Of a stretch of DNA of 64,000 bases, positions 16,854-26,568 are shown one piece after another. This DNA is from Flavobacteriaceae bacterium PS02334. GTDB taxonomy: Bacteria > Bacteroidota > Bacteroidia > Flavobacteriales > Flavobacteriaceae. A model generated the notes under the pieces. That model saw nothing but the letters and a program-made list of their open reading frames with translations. It made no database searches and was not told the origin of the DNA. Location of the stretch: NCBI GenBank assembly GCA_029959295.1, contig JASCOH010000001.1, positions 186,001 through 250,000 on the forward strand, given 5' to 3'. Made by a program: the position numbers and the translations under genes. The stretch's first letter is position 1. The number at the start of each line of letters is the position of its first letter.

Positions 16854-18101
16854 ATGAAAAGAGTAGTAATAACAGGCTTAGGAGCAATTACGCCATTAGG
16901 AAATACGGTTGAAGAATTCTGGAAAAATATAATCGATGGAAAAAGCGGTGCTTCAGAAATCACCAAATTTGACACTTCAAAATTCAAGACAAAATTTGCC
17001 TGCGAAGTAAAAGATTTCAATCCAGAAATATATATGGATCGAAAAGAAATCAAGAAATATGACCTTTTTACGCAATATGCAATTGCCTCAAGCGAACAAG
17101 CAATAGCAGATTCTGGATTGGATTTTTCAGCGATGAATCAAGAAGAACGTTCTGAAATCGGAGTAATTTGGGCTTCTGGATATGGAGGAATTTCTACGTT
17201 TGAACAGCAATTATCTGAATTTAATTCTGGAGATGGAACGCCACATTTCAATCCTTATTTTATTCCGAAAATTATAATTGATATCGCTGCAGGCGTTATT
17301 TCCATACGACATAGATTACACGGGCCAAATTATGCGACGGTTTCAGCTTGTGCCTCTTCAAACACAGCAATAATAAGCGCATTCGATACGATAAGACTCG
17401 GAAAAGCAAAAGTCATGATCGCTGGCGGATCAGAAGCGGCAATTACGCCTTCCTCAATCGGCGGATTCAATGCTTCGCAAGCACTTTCAAAAAACAATGA
17501 AAATCCAGAAAAAGCTTCAAAGCCATTTGATAAAGATCGCGACGGATTTGTTGCTGGCGAAGGCGCCGGCGCTTTAATTTTGGAAGATTATGAGCATGCA
17601 ATAGCTCGTGGTGCAAAAATTTATGCAGAAATGATCGGTGGCGGCATGGCTGCAGATGCTTACCATTTGACCGGAACGCCTCCTGACGGTTATGGCGCTT
17701 ATTTGGGAATAAAAAATGCTTTAAAAGAAGCAAATATAGAACCGTCAGCTATTGATTATGTCAATGCGCATGCAACTTCAACGCCGCAAGGCGATTTAAG
17801 CGAATTGACCGCTATACATACAATTTTCGGAAATTTGCCAGTTTCCATAAGCGCTACAAAGTCGATGACCGGCCATCTTTTGGGAGCGGCAGGCGCAATT
17901 GAAAGCATAATTACTATTTTGTCTGTAAAAAACGATATAATTCCAGCAACGATAAATACTGAAAATTTTGATCCTTCGATTTCACAAGACTTGAACATTG
18001 TGCTTGGAAAATCGATTCCTAAAAAAGTAAATTATGCCGTAAACAACACTTTTGGTTTTGGCGGACATACGGCGACAACGATATTTAAAAAGCACGATTA
18101 A
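16854..18101 (+). CDS. Beta-ketoacyl-ACP synthase II (FabF-like)
   Basis: This 415-residue KAS II-type condensing enzyme has an intact Cys-His-His triad: Cys166 (VSACASSN), His306 (NAHATSTPQGD) and His341 (GHLLGAAGA). It performs decarboxylative Claisen condensation of malonyl-ACP with an acyl primer. It is probably a second FabF copy under TetR control rather than the housekeeping one, because no fab genes or acyl carrier protein lie next to it. It begins 15 bases after the thioesterase. Confidence 0.9.
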   Translation: MKRVVITGLGAITPLGNTVEEFWKNIIDGKSGASEITKFDTSKFKTKFACEVKDFNPEIYMDRKEIKKYDLFTQYAIASSEQAIADSGLDFSAMNQEERSEIGVIWASGYGGISTFEQQLSEFNSGDGTPHFNPYFIPKIIIDIAAGVISIRHRLHGPNYATVSACASSNTAIISAFDTIRLGKAKVMIAGGSEAAITPSSIGGFNASQALSKNNENPEKASKPFDKDRDGFVAGEGAGALILEDYEHAIARGAKIYAEMIGGGMAADAYHLTGTPPDGYGAYLGIKNALKEANIEPSAIDYVNAHATSTPQGDLSELTAIHTIFGNLPVSISATKSMTGHLLGAAGAIESIITILSVKNDIIPATINTENFDPSISQDLNIVLGKSIPKKVNYAVNNTFGFGGHTATTIFKKHD

Positions 18102-18174
18102 ATAATTTATTGTAAATTCAATAAAAATTTCTGTCCTAAAAATTTAGTTTCAACAGTCAAAAAATTCAAGCATT

Positions 18175-19452
18175 ATGGATACAATAAAAACTAGGAAAGT
18201 AGCAATTGTTGGATACAATAGAATTCCTTTTGCACGCGCAAACACCGCTTATTCAGAAGTTGGAAATCAAGAAATGATGACAGCTACGCTTGAAGGCCTT
18301 GTTGAAAAATATAAATTAAAGGGAGAACTTTTGGGCGAAGTTGCTGGCGGCGCGGTCATAAAACGCATGACAGATAGCAATTTGATCAGAGAATCGGTAA
18401 TGAAAACTTCGCTCAATCCTGCAACGCCTGCGTGTGATTTGCAACAGGCTTGCGATACCGGCATTGAAAGTGCGATCTACATTGCTAACAAAATTGCGCT
18501 TGGGCAAATCGATTCAGGAATTGCTTGCGGCGTCGATTCCATCAGCGATATGCCGATTGCCGTAAGTGAAAAAATGCGAAAAATACTTTTAGAAGCAAGG
18601 AAAGCAAAATCCCTTGGCGGAAAAATTAAGCAGTTTCTAAAATTGCGACCAAGAGATTTCACTCCTTTGGTTCCAAGTAATTCTGAACCGCAAACCGGAT
18701 TGTCAATGGGAGGCCACACCGAAATTACTGCAAAATATTATAAAATTTCTCGTGAAGATCAAGATGAATTGGCACTGAAAAGTCATCTGAATATGGCAAA
18801 AGCTTATGATGAAGGCTTTTTTAACGACATGATTACGCCTTATTTAGGACTTGAAAAAGACAATAATTTACGAAGAGATACGAATCTGCAAAAACTTGCT
18901 TCCTTAAAACCTTCCTTTGATAAATTGGAAGGAACGCTGACGGCTGGAAATTCTACGCCTTTGACTGACGGCGCTTCCTCAATACTTTTAGCGAGCGAAG
19001 ATTGGGCAAATGAACGCGGACTTCCAATTTTGGCTTACATTTCTTTTGCTGAAATTGCGGCGGTAGAATATGTAAAAAACAGGCAGAATCTTCTTTTGGC
19101 GCCTTTGTTTGCCGCTGACAGAATGCTTACAAAAGCAGGATTAAATTTACAAGATTTTGATTTCTATGAAATTCACGAAGCTTTTGCAGCACAGGTTTTA
19201 GCAACTTTAAAGATTTGGGAAAGCCCTGAACTCAGCAAGGAATTAGGATTAAGCAAAAGCCTAGGCGCCATCGATAGAAATAAATTGAATGTGAAAGGAA
19301 GCAGTCTTGCAGCCGCTCATCCTTTTGCAGCAACGGGCGGACGAATAATTGGCGTGATGGCAAAACTTTTAAATGAAAAAGGTTCTGGCAAAGGTTTTAT
19401 TTCGATTTGCGCTGCGGGCGGTCAAGGCATAACAATGATTTTGGAAAAATAA
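18175..19452 (+). CDS. Thiolase family protein (FadI-like)
   Basis: This 425-residue thiolase resembles the FadI/trifunctional-beta branch. It has the nucleophile Cys93 (QQACDTG), His about 382 (AAHPFAATGGRI) and Cys about 412 (CAAGGQG). FadI enzymes act on longer 3-ketoacyl-CoA substrates. It follows the ketosynthase by 73 bases and is followed by a strong terminator, so it is the last gene of the operon. No hydratase/dehydrogenase partner (FadJ type) is present nearby. Confidence 0.9.
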   Translation: MDTIKTRKVAIVGYNRIPFARANTAYSEVGNQEMMTATLEGLVEKYKLKGELLGEVAGGAVIKRMTDSNLIRESVMKTSLNPATPACDLQQACDTGIESAIYIANKIALGQIDSGIACGVDSISDMPIAVSEKMRKILLEARKAKSLGGKIKQFLKLRPRDFTPLVPSNSEPQTGLSMGGHTEITAKYYKISREDQDELALKSHLNMAKAYDEGFFNDMITPYLGLEKDNNLRRDTNLQKLASLKPSFDKLEGTLTAGNSTPLTDGASSILLASEDWANERGLPILAYISFAEIAAVEYVKNRQNLLLAPLFAADRMLTKAGLNLQDFDFYEIHEAFAAQVLATLKIWESPELSKELGLSKSLGAIDRNKLNVKGSSLAAAHPFAATGGRIIGVMAKLLNEKGSGKGFISICAAGGQGITMILEK

Positions 19453-19473
19453 AATTTGGATTTTAATTGCACG

Positions 19474-19509
19474 AATAGCTTACTGAAAATTTAGTAAGCT
19501 ATTTTTTTT
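19474..19509 (+). terminator. Hairpin terminator
   Basis: The perfect 11-bp stem AATAGCTTACT (19474-19484) / AGTAAGCTATT (19493-19503) is followed by a T run, ending the thiolase operon. Confidence 0.92.
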
Positions 19510-19548
19510 GGTTTGAAATTTGACGTTATACTTTAAAATAAACTACCG

Positions 19549-20331
19549 ATGGAAATAAAAATTACGCATATTGATACTGCATGTCTGCTTTTAGAAATTA
19601 ATGGCTATAAAATTCTGACTGATCCGACTTTGGACAATGCCGGAAAATTATACCATCATGGATTTGGCGCTTTTTCTCGAAAAACTGAAAATCCTGCTTT
19701 GCAAAATATTGACTTGAAAGATGTGGATTTGATTCTTCTGAGCCACCATCAGCACAAAGATAATTTTGATACCAAAGGAAAAGAATTTGCTTCAAAAATT
19801 TCCAAAATAATTTCTACAAAAAGCGCATCCAAGAAATTAAAAAATGCAATCGGTCTTGATAACTGGGAAAGTTATTGCGTAGAAACTGCAAAAATAAAAG
19901 GGTTAAAAATCACTGCAACACCCGCACAGCACAGGCCAAGCTGGATTCCTGAATTCATTTCTGGAAAAGTCATCGGATTTGTAATTGAATTTGAAGGACA
20001 AGAAAATGGCGTGATTTATATTTCTGGCGACACGGTTTATTTTAAAGGAATTGATGAAGTAGCTAAAAGATATAAAATAAATCTAGGCATTTTTCATGTC
20101 GGTTCTGTGCAATTTCGCTATCTCTCAGGCTTTGGAAAATATACAATGGACAGCAAAGATTTATTAAAATCGGCAGTTATATTAAAACCCGAAATCATCA
20201 TTCCGATTCATCACAAAGGCTGGACACATTTCAAGGAAACTGAGAAAGTTTTGAAAAATTTCATTGAAAAAAATGAATTGCTGAAAGAGAAAACTGCTTA
20301 TTTAAAATCAGGAAAAACATATCAATTTTAG
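19549..20331 (+). CDS. MBL-fold hydrolase with altered metal motif
   Basis: This 260-residue soluble UlaG/YtnP-like MBL protein opens with a short beta strand and TDPTLDN. The first metal motif reads HQHKDN (His67, His69, Asp71, Asn72), where the usual HxHxDH has a final His. Other landmarks remain: TPAQHRPSW, YISGDTVYF (Asp ligand) and PIHHKGW. Asn in place of the fourth ligand weakens one of the two metal sites, so activity may need one metal or be changed. It sits after a terminator and is probably transcribed alone. Confidence 0.82.
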   Translation: MEIKITHIDTACLLLEINGYKILTDPTLDNAGKLYHHGFGAFSRKTENPALQNIDLKDVDLILLSHHQHKDNFDTKGKEFASKISKIISTKSASKKLKNAIGLDNWESYCVETAKIKGLKITATPAQHRPSWIPEFISGKVIGFVIEFEGQENGVIYISGDTVYFKGIDEVAKRYKINLGIFHVGSVQFRYLSGFGKYTMDSKDLLKSAVILKPEIIIPIHHKGWTHFKETEKVLKNFIEKNELLKEKTAYLKSGKTYQF

Positions 20332-20350
20332 CCATAATCAACTCGAAATA

Positions 20351-20364
20351 TCGCTAATTAGCGA
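20351..20364. repeat. 14-bp perfect palindrome
   Basis: TCGCTAATTAGCGA lies in the 197-bp gap before the alpha/beta-hydrolase operon. No T run follows on either strand, so it is more likely a protein site than a terminator. Otherwise this gap shows nothing clear. Confidence 0.35.
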
Positions 20365-20528
20365 AATAAAAACATTTAAAAAAAGCTTAGACCCTTATTC
20401 TCCAACGGTTTAAAAATCAGGCATGCGATTTGACTTTTATACTGTATTGCCAGAATAAATTACAATTTACTGAAAACAGCAAACGTAATTTTTCAAATAC
20501 TTATAAATTAACTTAACCCTCAAACGAC

Positions 20529-21566
20529 ATGAAAAATAACAAACATTTTATTCCAATGCTGTTGCTGACGATTGTAACAGCTGGAAACAATTCGGAAGCT
20601 TTCGGGCAGGCAGATTATGCCTCTGACCCGCATTTGACAAAAGCAGTCAAAGATTTTTTAAAGCCTCTAAATTCTGGCGGCGCTCCTTTGGAGAGCCTTC
20701 CCGTTGCGGATGCGCGAAATGTCTTGGTTGGCGCGCAAGAAGCTTTTAAAGTAGATTTATCAGGAATTGAAGAATCTGAAAAAGAAATTGTTTCTGAAGG
20801 CTATAAAATCAAGCTGAACATTGTAAGGCCAAAAGGCGCAAAAGAAAAACTTCCTGTTTTTATGTTCATTCACGGTGGCGGATGGGTTTTGGGAGATTAT
20901 CCAACACACAAAAGAATGGTGCGCGATTTGTCTGTATTGACAGGCTATGTCGGTGTTTTTGTAGATTATTCTCGCGCTCCGGAAGTAAAATATCCGCAAC
21001 CAGTAAACGAAGTTTATGCTGCCGCAAAATGGATTACTGCCCATGGCAGCGAAATCAATGTCGACGGTTCAAAACTGGGAATTGTTGGCAACAGCGCTGG
21101 CGGTAATCTTGCCACGGCTTCCGCTTTGATGGCTAAAGAAAAAGGTGGCGTAGATTATAAAGTACAGATTCTTTTCTGGCCCGTTACAGACGCCAATTTT
21201 GAAACAGAATCTTATAAATTATATGGAAAACAGCGCTTTCTGACCGCATCGCTCATGAAATGGATGTGGGATCAATATGTAGCACCTTCCAAAAGAAAAG
21301 AAATTTATGCTTCGCCACTCCAAGCTACTTTAGAACAGCTAAAAGGATTGCCTCCCACCCTGATTCAAGTTGCTGAAAACGATATTTTGAGAGACGAAGG
21401 CGAAGCTTACGGCAGAAAATTGAGCGATGCTGGGGTAACTGTTACGACGGTTCGATACAATGACGTGATTCATGATTTTGGGTTGCTGAACGGCCTTGCC
21501 GAAATTCCGCAAACAAAAGCTTTATTTCTGCAAGCGGCAGCGGAACTTAAGAAATATCTAAAATAA
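20529..21566 (+). CDS. Exported alpha/beta hydrolase (HSL-like esterase)
   Basis: This 345-residue protein has a signal peptide (cleavage near residue 26, AFGQA). The hormone-sensitive-lipase branch is marked by the oxyanion motif HGGGW, the nucleophile elbow GNSAGGN and a C-terminal His in IHDFGLLNG. It should be a periplasmic carboxylesterase for short acyl esters. It is the first of three consecutive, tightly packed alpha/beta hydrolases on one transcript. Confidence 0.9.
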   Translation: MKNNKHFIPMLLLTIVTAGNNSEAFGQADYASDPHLTKAVKDFLKPLNSGGAPLESLPVADARNVLVGAQEAFKVDLSGIEESEKEIVSEGYKIKLNIVRPKGAKEKLPVFMFIHGGGWVLGDYPTHKRMVRDLSVLTGYVGVFVDYSRAPEVKYPQPVNEVYAAAKWITAHGSEINVDGSKLGIVGNSAGGNLATASALMAKEKGGVDYKVQILFWPVTDANFETESYKLYGKQRFLTASLMKWMWDQYVAPSKRKEIYASPLQATLEQLKGLPPTLIQVAENDILRDEGEAYGRKLSDAGVTVTTVRYNDVIHDFGLLNGLAEIPQTKALFLQAAAELKKYLK

Positions 21567-21571
21567 AAACT

Positions 21572-22405
21572 ATGGAATCAAATCAGAAACCGACCGTAAT
21601 TTTTATTACCGGTGCCTTTGTAAGCCACGCTTGCTGGGACGAATGGGTAGATTATTTCGAAAGTAAAGGCTATAATGCAATTGCTCCAGCTTGGATTTAT
21701 AAAGACGGAACTGCAAAAACATTGCGCGACCGCCAGCCAAACGATAAAAATTTAGCAGCGCTGACATTAACTGAATTGATAAATCATTATGCCACAATCG
21801 TTAAAAATCTACCCGAAAAGCCTATTATTATTGGGCATTCTTTAGGAGGTTTGATTACACAAATTTTGGTCAATCGAAATCTGGCCTCTTTTGGCGTAGC
21901 AATTCATCCCGTGCCTCCAATGGGAATTATTCCTTATGAATTTAAATTTCTGCGTTCTACGTGGAAGGTCTTGGGATTGTTTTCTTCTCTTAAAAAAACG
22001 TACCTGATGTCTTTTAAGGATTTTCAGCGCGCTTTCGTAAACGGAATGCCTTATGAAGTGCAAAAAATGAATTATGAAAAACTGGCAATTCCCGAATCGA
22101 AAACGGCGGCTCGTGGCGGACTGACTTCGGCGGCGCATGTAGATTTCAACAAACAGCACGTTCCTTTGCTGATTACTTCGGGTAGTGAAGACAATTTGAT
22201 TCCGCCACATTTGATCAATAGGAATTATAAAAGGTATGCAAAAAATGGTTCTATTGTGGAATATAGAGAAGTACTTGGCCGAAATCATAATATTTTAGGC
22301 CAGCCAACTTGGAAGGAAGATGCAAATGCGATCTTGAACTGGCTCGATAGAATGGAAAAATATCAAAAATTAGATACATCACAAATTCTCAATAGATTAT
22401 TATGA
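21572..22405 (+). CDS. Cytoplasmic alpha/beta hydrolase
   Basis: This 277-residue protein has the nucleophile motif GHSLGG, an N-terminal VIFITGAFVSHACWDEW oxyanion strand, an Asp in SGSEDNLIP and His in GRNHNI. There is no signal peptide. It starts 5 bases after the exported esterase and overlaps the next hydrolase by ATGA. The substrate is unknown. Confidence 0.87.
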   Translation: MESNQKPTVIFITGAFVSHACWDEWVDYFESKGYNAIAPAWIYKDGTAKTLRDRQPNDKNLAALTLTELINHYATIVKNLPEKPIIIGHSLGGLITQILVNRNLASFGVAIHPVPPMGIIPYEFKFLRSTWKVLGLFSSLKKTYLMSFKDFQRAFVNGMPYEVQKMNYEKLAIPESKTAARGGLTSAAHVDFNKQHVPLLITSGSEDNLIPPHLINRNYKRYAKNGSIVEYREVLGRNHNILGQPTWKEDANAILNWLDRMEKYQKLDTSQILNRLL

Positions 22406-23262
22406 AAGAAACTGAAAACAAAGAATTGGCAATCAATTCAAAGATTCTTTTTGCAACAATAAAAGATCGAAAAATCGCTTACAGATCAATTGGAAGCGGG
22501 AAGCCACTTATTTTATTAAATCGATTTAGAGGAAATTTAGATACCTGGGATCCACTTTTTTTGGACAGCCTGGCGAAAAAATTTAACGTAATTACTTTTG
22601 ATCCTTCAGGTTTTGCTTCTTCAACCGGAGCGCCAAATGTCACTTTATTAGATTTTGCAAATGACGCAAAAGATTTAGCGGAAGCCTTGAAATTAAAAGA
22701 ATGCGTCATCGGTGGCTGGTCTTTTGGAGGAATGATTGCGCAAGTTGCAACTGTAGAATTTCCAAAATTATTTTCACATTTGATTTTGATAGGAACAAAT
22801 CCGCCTGGCAAAAACGAATTTCAGATTGAGGAACTGTTTTTTGAAGTGTCTAGAAAATTGCACAATGATTTGGCCGATGAAGAAATTTTATTCTTTGAGC
22901 CAAAATCTGAAAAAAGCAAAAAGGCGGCACTGGAAAGCCACAATAGATTAGCAGAAAGGAAGCAATATTTAGATAGCGAAATTGCCCCAGAACTTTGGAA
23001 CAATTACAGCGTGGCCGTTGGCGAATATATTGAAGATAAAAAGAATTACAGAACTGCCATTTTAGAAACCAAAACACCTATTTTAGTTTTAAGCGGCGAC
23101 CATGATTTGTGCTTTCCTGTAGAAAATTGGTTTGCACTTTCGAAGAAATTCAAATCTGGGCACTTGATTACAGCTCCACAATCCGGACACGGACCGCAGC
23201 ATGAATTTCCAGAACTTTTTGCTCAATATATCATTGATTTTGTGGAACATGTGCGGCAATAA
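22402..23262 (+). CDS. Alpha/beta hydrolase
   Basis: This 286-residue protein is of the haloperoxidase/MhpC-like branch. It has the nucleophile elbow GGWSFGGM, LSGDHDLCFP with the acid residue and a C-terminal His in SGHGPQHEFP. The start overlaps the previous stop (ATGA), so translation is probably coupled. It is cytoplasmic. Reaction and substrate cannot be told from sequence. Confidence 0.87.
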   Translation: MKETENKELAINSKILFATIKDRKIAYRSIGSGKPLILLNRFRGNLDTWDPLFLDSLAKKFNVITFDPSGFASSTGAPNVTLLDFANDAKDLAEALKLKECVIGGWSFGGMIAQVATVEFPKLFSHLILIGTNPPGKNEFQIEELFFEVSRKLHNDLADEEILFFEPKSEKSKKAALESHNRLAERKQYLDSEIAPELWNNYSVAVGEYIEDKKNYRTAILETKTPILVLSGDHDLCFPVENWFALSKKFKSGHLITAPQSGHGPQHEFPELFAQYIIDFVEHVRQ

Positions 23263-23301
23263 ACCATTGTTCTGCTAATATTCAAAGTATAATAGCATCA
23301 T

Positions 23302-23336
23302 AAAAATCCATTGGCGAAAACCAATGGATTTTTTTT
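23302..23336. terminator. Bidirectional hairpin terminator
   Basis: The 13-bp perfect stem AAAAATCCATTGG (23302-23314) / 23321-23333 has T runs on both strands. It serves the hydrolase operon and the convergent response-regulator operon, whose stop codon it abuts. Confidence 0.92.
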
Positions 23337-25290
23337 AAATAGAATTTATTTTTATGCCTAATTTTTTGATCTTAGAATTCAATGTCGATGGCGGAATGTT
23401 TAAAAGTTCTGCAGCGCCGCCTAATCCATAGACTTTTCCTTTACACTTTTTCAAGATAAAATAAATGTAATCGCGCTCGTTTTCGTGGATGGTCTTGATT
23501 GAAAATTCTTGCTCCAGATTCTGAAATTCTCCTTTTATATTTTGGTCATTTTGAAACCTCGGAAGCTGGATATCCTTAATCACATTTCCGTCAGCCAGCA
23601 AAATGCTTCGTTGCATCAAATGTTCTAATTGCCTGATATTCCCAGGCCAATTATAAGCAACAAGCTGATCCATCACATGGTCAGAAACCGAAAGTGGCTT
23701 GAGCCCCATATCATTGCTGTAACTCGAAAGAAAATGCTTTGCAAGTGCCGGAATATCTTCTTTTCTATCGCGAAGCGGTGGCATTAATATTGGAAAAATT
23801 GTAAGCCTATAATATAAATCAATCCTAAATCTTCCTGCTGCAACCTCATCTTCAAGATTTTTGTTTGTGGCCGCAATTATCCTTGCATTAATTTTTATGG
23901 GGCTATTGCCTCCGATTCTTTCAATTTCTTTTTCCTGCAAAACCCGCAGCAATTTTACTTGAAGGTCAATAGACATCTCTCCTATTTCATCTAAAAAAAT
24001 GGTTCCTGTGTCGGCAAGCTCAAATTTCCCGATTCTTCTTTCAGTTGCTCCTGTAAATGCCCCTTTTTCATGTCCGAATAAAATAGATTCTGCCAAATTA
24101 CTCGGAATCGCGCCACAATTGATAACTACCAACGGCTTATTTTTTCTAGGAGAAATGGCATGAATACTTTGCGCAACTTTTTCTTTTCCGGTACCGCTTT
24201 CGCCTAAAATCAAAACGGAAGTATCAGAAGGAGCGACTTTTTTTATGTAATCAAAAACAGTAAACATTTTTTTACTGTTTCCGATCATTCCTTGAAAAAT
24301 ATCATTAGCAATAATTGGGCTTTTAGAAGTGATCGAGACACTTTCTACTGTTTTCTCTGTGCTTTTAAAATTGTGCATCACATTTACAAACTTGTGAAAA
24401 CTATTTTCTAAATGGGCAATTAAAACCAAATGCTCATTAGTGTAAGAATTCGGATTTCTGCTGTAAAAGAAAAACTCAAAGTTTACTCCGTTAGCCATTT
24501 TTATTGGAAAAGATAAGAAACTTCGAATTCCGAAAACTTCTGAAACCAGTCGTTTTAATTGTGCTTTTTGGCAGATTTTTAAAAAAGAATGATTCTCAAA
24601 AATCGCTGGCTTTTCAAACAAAGGTGACTCTTGACTCATCTTGGCCAATTCTTTTACAGCAGAAGCATTAATTTTTGAAAAAGCTTCAGAATCAATAATT
24701 TTATAATCGTCAAAATTCTTACGAAGCAGGCCAAAATTATTGTACTCATTAGAAATTTTAGCAAAACCTGCTTCCATATAATCAAACGGGATGTAAGTTT
24801 GAGCAGATCTTCCTAATTCCAAAAGTGCCTCTTCCCACTTTGCTTCCGTTTGGCAAATCGCATCGATTTCTTTTTGCATACTGTTCACTTGATGAAAAAG
24901 CGATTCCATGCTGTGTTTGTGGCGATAACAGGCGATTTCTAGCGTAATCAAAACATCTTGCTCACGAAAAGGCTTTACGATAAAACCATAAGGCTGCGTT
25001 TTTTTAGCATCCGTTAAGACTGACTTGCTTGAATTTGCAGAAATATAAATGAATCCGATGTGGTTTTCCTGCAGTTTTTTTGCCAAGTGAATTCCAGTTT
25101 CATTTCCTTTCAAAAAAATATCCAGGCAAACCAAATCAGGCTTTTCTTGCGAAATCATTTCAATCGCCTGCTCGACAGAATGCGCAATTCCGGTGACAGC
25201 ATAGCCTGCTTTTTCAAGAATCAGCTGCAAATCATAAGCTTCAATAAAATGATCTTCAACAATTAATATTTTCTTTTTTATAGTTTCCAT
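23335..25290 (-). CDS. NtrC-type sigma54 response regulator
   Basis: This 651-residue protein has an N-terminal receiver (about 5-120, phospho-acceptor Asp57 in CLDIFLKG) and a GAF-like middle (about 150-310). A sigma54 AAA+ domain follows (about 335-560), with Walker A GESGTGKE near 362, GAFTGA near 410 and Walker B FLDEIGEM. It ends in a Fis-type HTH (AAELLNIPPSTLNSKIKKLG). It should activate RpoN-dependent promoters after phosphorylation, with a second input through the GAF domain. Upstream in the same operon are two histidine kinases, probably its partners; its start is 12 bases past the second kinase stop. Confidence 0.92.
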   Translation of the reverse strand: METIKKKILIVEDHFIEAYDLQLILEKAGYAVTGIAHSVEQAIEMISQEKPDLVCLDIFLKGNETGIHLAKKLQENHIGFIYISANSSKSVLTDAKKTQPYGFIVKPFREQDVLITLEIACYRHKHSMESLFHQVNSMQKEIDAICQTEAKWEEALLELGRSAQTYIPFDYMEAGFAKISNEYNNFGLLRKNFDDYKIIDSEAFSKINASAVKELAKMSQESPLFEKPAIFENHSFLKICQKAQLKRLVSEVFGIRSFLSFPIKMANGVNFEFFFYSRNPNSYTNEHLVLIAHLENSFHKFVNVMHNFKSTEKTVESVSITSKSPIIANDIFQGMIGNSKKMFTVFDYIKKVAPSDTSVLILGESGTGKEKVAQSIHAISPRKNKPLVVINCGAIPSNLAESILFGHEKGAFTGATERRIGKFELADTGTIFLDEIGEMSIDLQVKLLRVLQEKEIERIGGNSPIKINARIIAATNKNLEDEVAAGRFRIDLYYRLTIFPILMPPLRDRKEDIPALAKHFLSSYSNDMGLKPLSVSDHVMDQLVAYNWPGNIRQLEHLMQRSILLADGNVIKDIQLPRFQNDQNIKGEFQNLEQEFSIKTIHENERDYIYFILKKCKGKVYGLGGAAELLNIPPSTLNSKIKKLGIKINSI

Positions 25291-25302
25291 TTTTATTTTT
25301 TT

Positions 25303-26565
25303 TTATGCTGACAAATCGTTAATCTCATGCGAACTGGTATTTGCCAGATTAGCTACATAATCAAATTCAAGGGAGATTTCAAGGCTACTGTCTGTTTCAA
25401 ATTTTAATTTACCGTTCAATTCGCCACTAAAACCTTTGATAAGTTTCATTCCTAAAGAGGCATTGTTGCTTTCAAAATCTTTCGAAACTCCAATTCCGTC
25501 GTCTATTATTTTTAGTAAAATTCTATTTTCCGCTGTCAAGTGCAATGAAACAGAAATCGTTCCTTTTCTATTTTCTGGAAAAGCATGTTTTATAGCATTT
25601 ACGATCGCCTCATTTAAAATCAATCCTATGGGAACTGCCCGCGCAGAATCTAATTCAATCGGCTGAATATCAACAATAAAACGAATTCTGTTTCCTATGT
25701 CAAAACTCTGCTTAAAATATTCTATCAATTCCTGAATGTAAATATCCATGCTGACGGCCACGACATTTTCAGACTGATATAGTTTTTTGTGAAGCAGCGA
25801 CATCGAGTGAATTCGGTGCTGGCTGTTGCTGATTGCCGATTTTGCAGCGCTGTCGACCAAAAAATGAGACTGCGTGTTAAGAAGGCTCATGATGATTTGC
25901 AAGTTGTTTTTCACGCGATGGTGAATCTCTTTGAGCAAAAATTCTTTCTCAGCAACTAAGTGTTCCAAAGCATTGTTTTTGCTGTCAATTTCTTTTCTTA
26001 CTTTTTTATTTATATGGTATCTTCTGAAAATCAGCAAAATGAAAATCAACAAAAGCACTAAAGCACCAAAACTAATGTTGCGAATTAAGTTTGTTTCAGA
26101 CAGTTTATTTTTCTGCAATTCGCTTTGTTTCAGCAAAAGCTGATTGTTTTTTTCCTTCAGTAATAAATCTCTGTCTTTTTTTTCTGTATCATATTTCAGG
26201 AGCAATTCTGAAACCTGCCTGCTTTTTTCAGAATTGTAAAGTGAATCTTGGCAGGCAATTTCATGCTTGTAATTTTCGAGTGAAGATTTGTAATTTCCTT
26301 GTACAGAATCAAGCATAAACAGCAAATGATAGGCTTCTTTTAAATCTTTTATATTTTTATTTTTCTCGCTTTGAATTTTAAATTCGTCAGCATATTTCCT
26401 AGCGATATCATATTTTTTAGATGCAAAATAACTATTGATTATTTCAGAAGTTATTGCTTTATCAGGCTTGCTTATATTTTGGGCAAAACAAAAATTCAAG
26501 GCAAAAATCCAGATCATAAAAATGCTTGCAATCAAGCTTTTTGATATTTTATAAAATAGTTTCAT
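25303..26565 (-). CDS. HisKA_2 histidine kinase, short paralogue
   Basis: This 420-residue protein has an N-terminal signal or anchor (ending about FAQ, residue 29) and a short TPR-like helical region (30-150). A transmembrane helix lies near 165-185, and a HisKA_2 dimerisation/phosphorylation region has EIHHRVKNN near 213. A HATPase_c domain with the N-box LGLILNEAIVNAIKH follows. It matches the C-terminal half of the kinase just upstream almost motif for motif, from YDxAxKYA onward, but lacks most of its TPRs. It looks like a tandem duplication that lost the sensor. It could form heterodimers with the long kinase. Confidence 0.9.
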   Translation of the reverse strand: MKLFYKISKSLIASIFMIWIFALNFCFAQNISKPDKAITSEIINSYFASKKYDIARKYADEFKIQSEKNKNIKDLKEAYHLLFMLDSVQGNYKSSLENYKHEIACQDSLYNSEKSRQVSELLLKYDTEKKDRDLLLKEKNNQLLLKQSELQKNKLSETNLIRNISFGALVLLLIFILLIFRRYHINKKVRKEIDSKNNALEHLVAEKEFLLKEIHHRVKNNLQIIMSLLNTQSHFLVDSAAKSAISNSQHRIHSMSLLHKKLYQSENVVAVSMDIYIQELIEYFKQSFDIGNRIRFIVDIQPIELDSARAVPIGLILNEAIVNAIKHAFPENRKGTISVSLHLTAENRILLKIIDDGIGVSKDFESNNASLGMKLIKGFSGELNGKLKFETDSSLEISLEFDYVANLANTSSHEINDLSA

Positions 26566-26568
26566 TTC

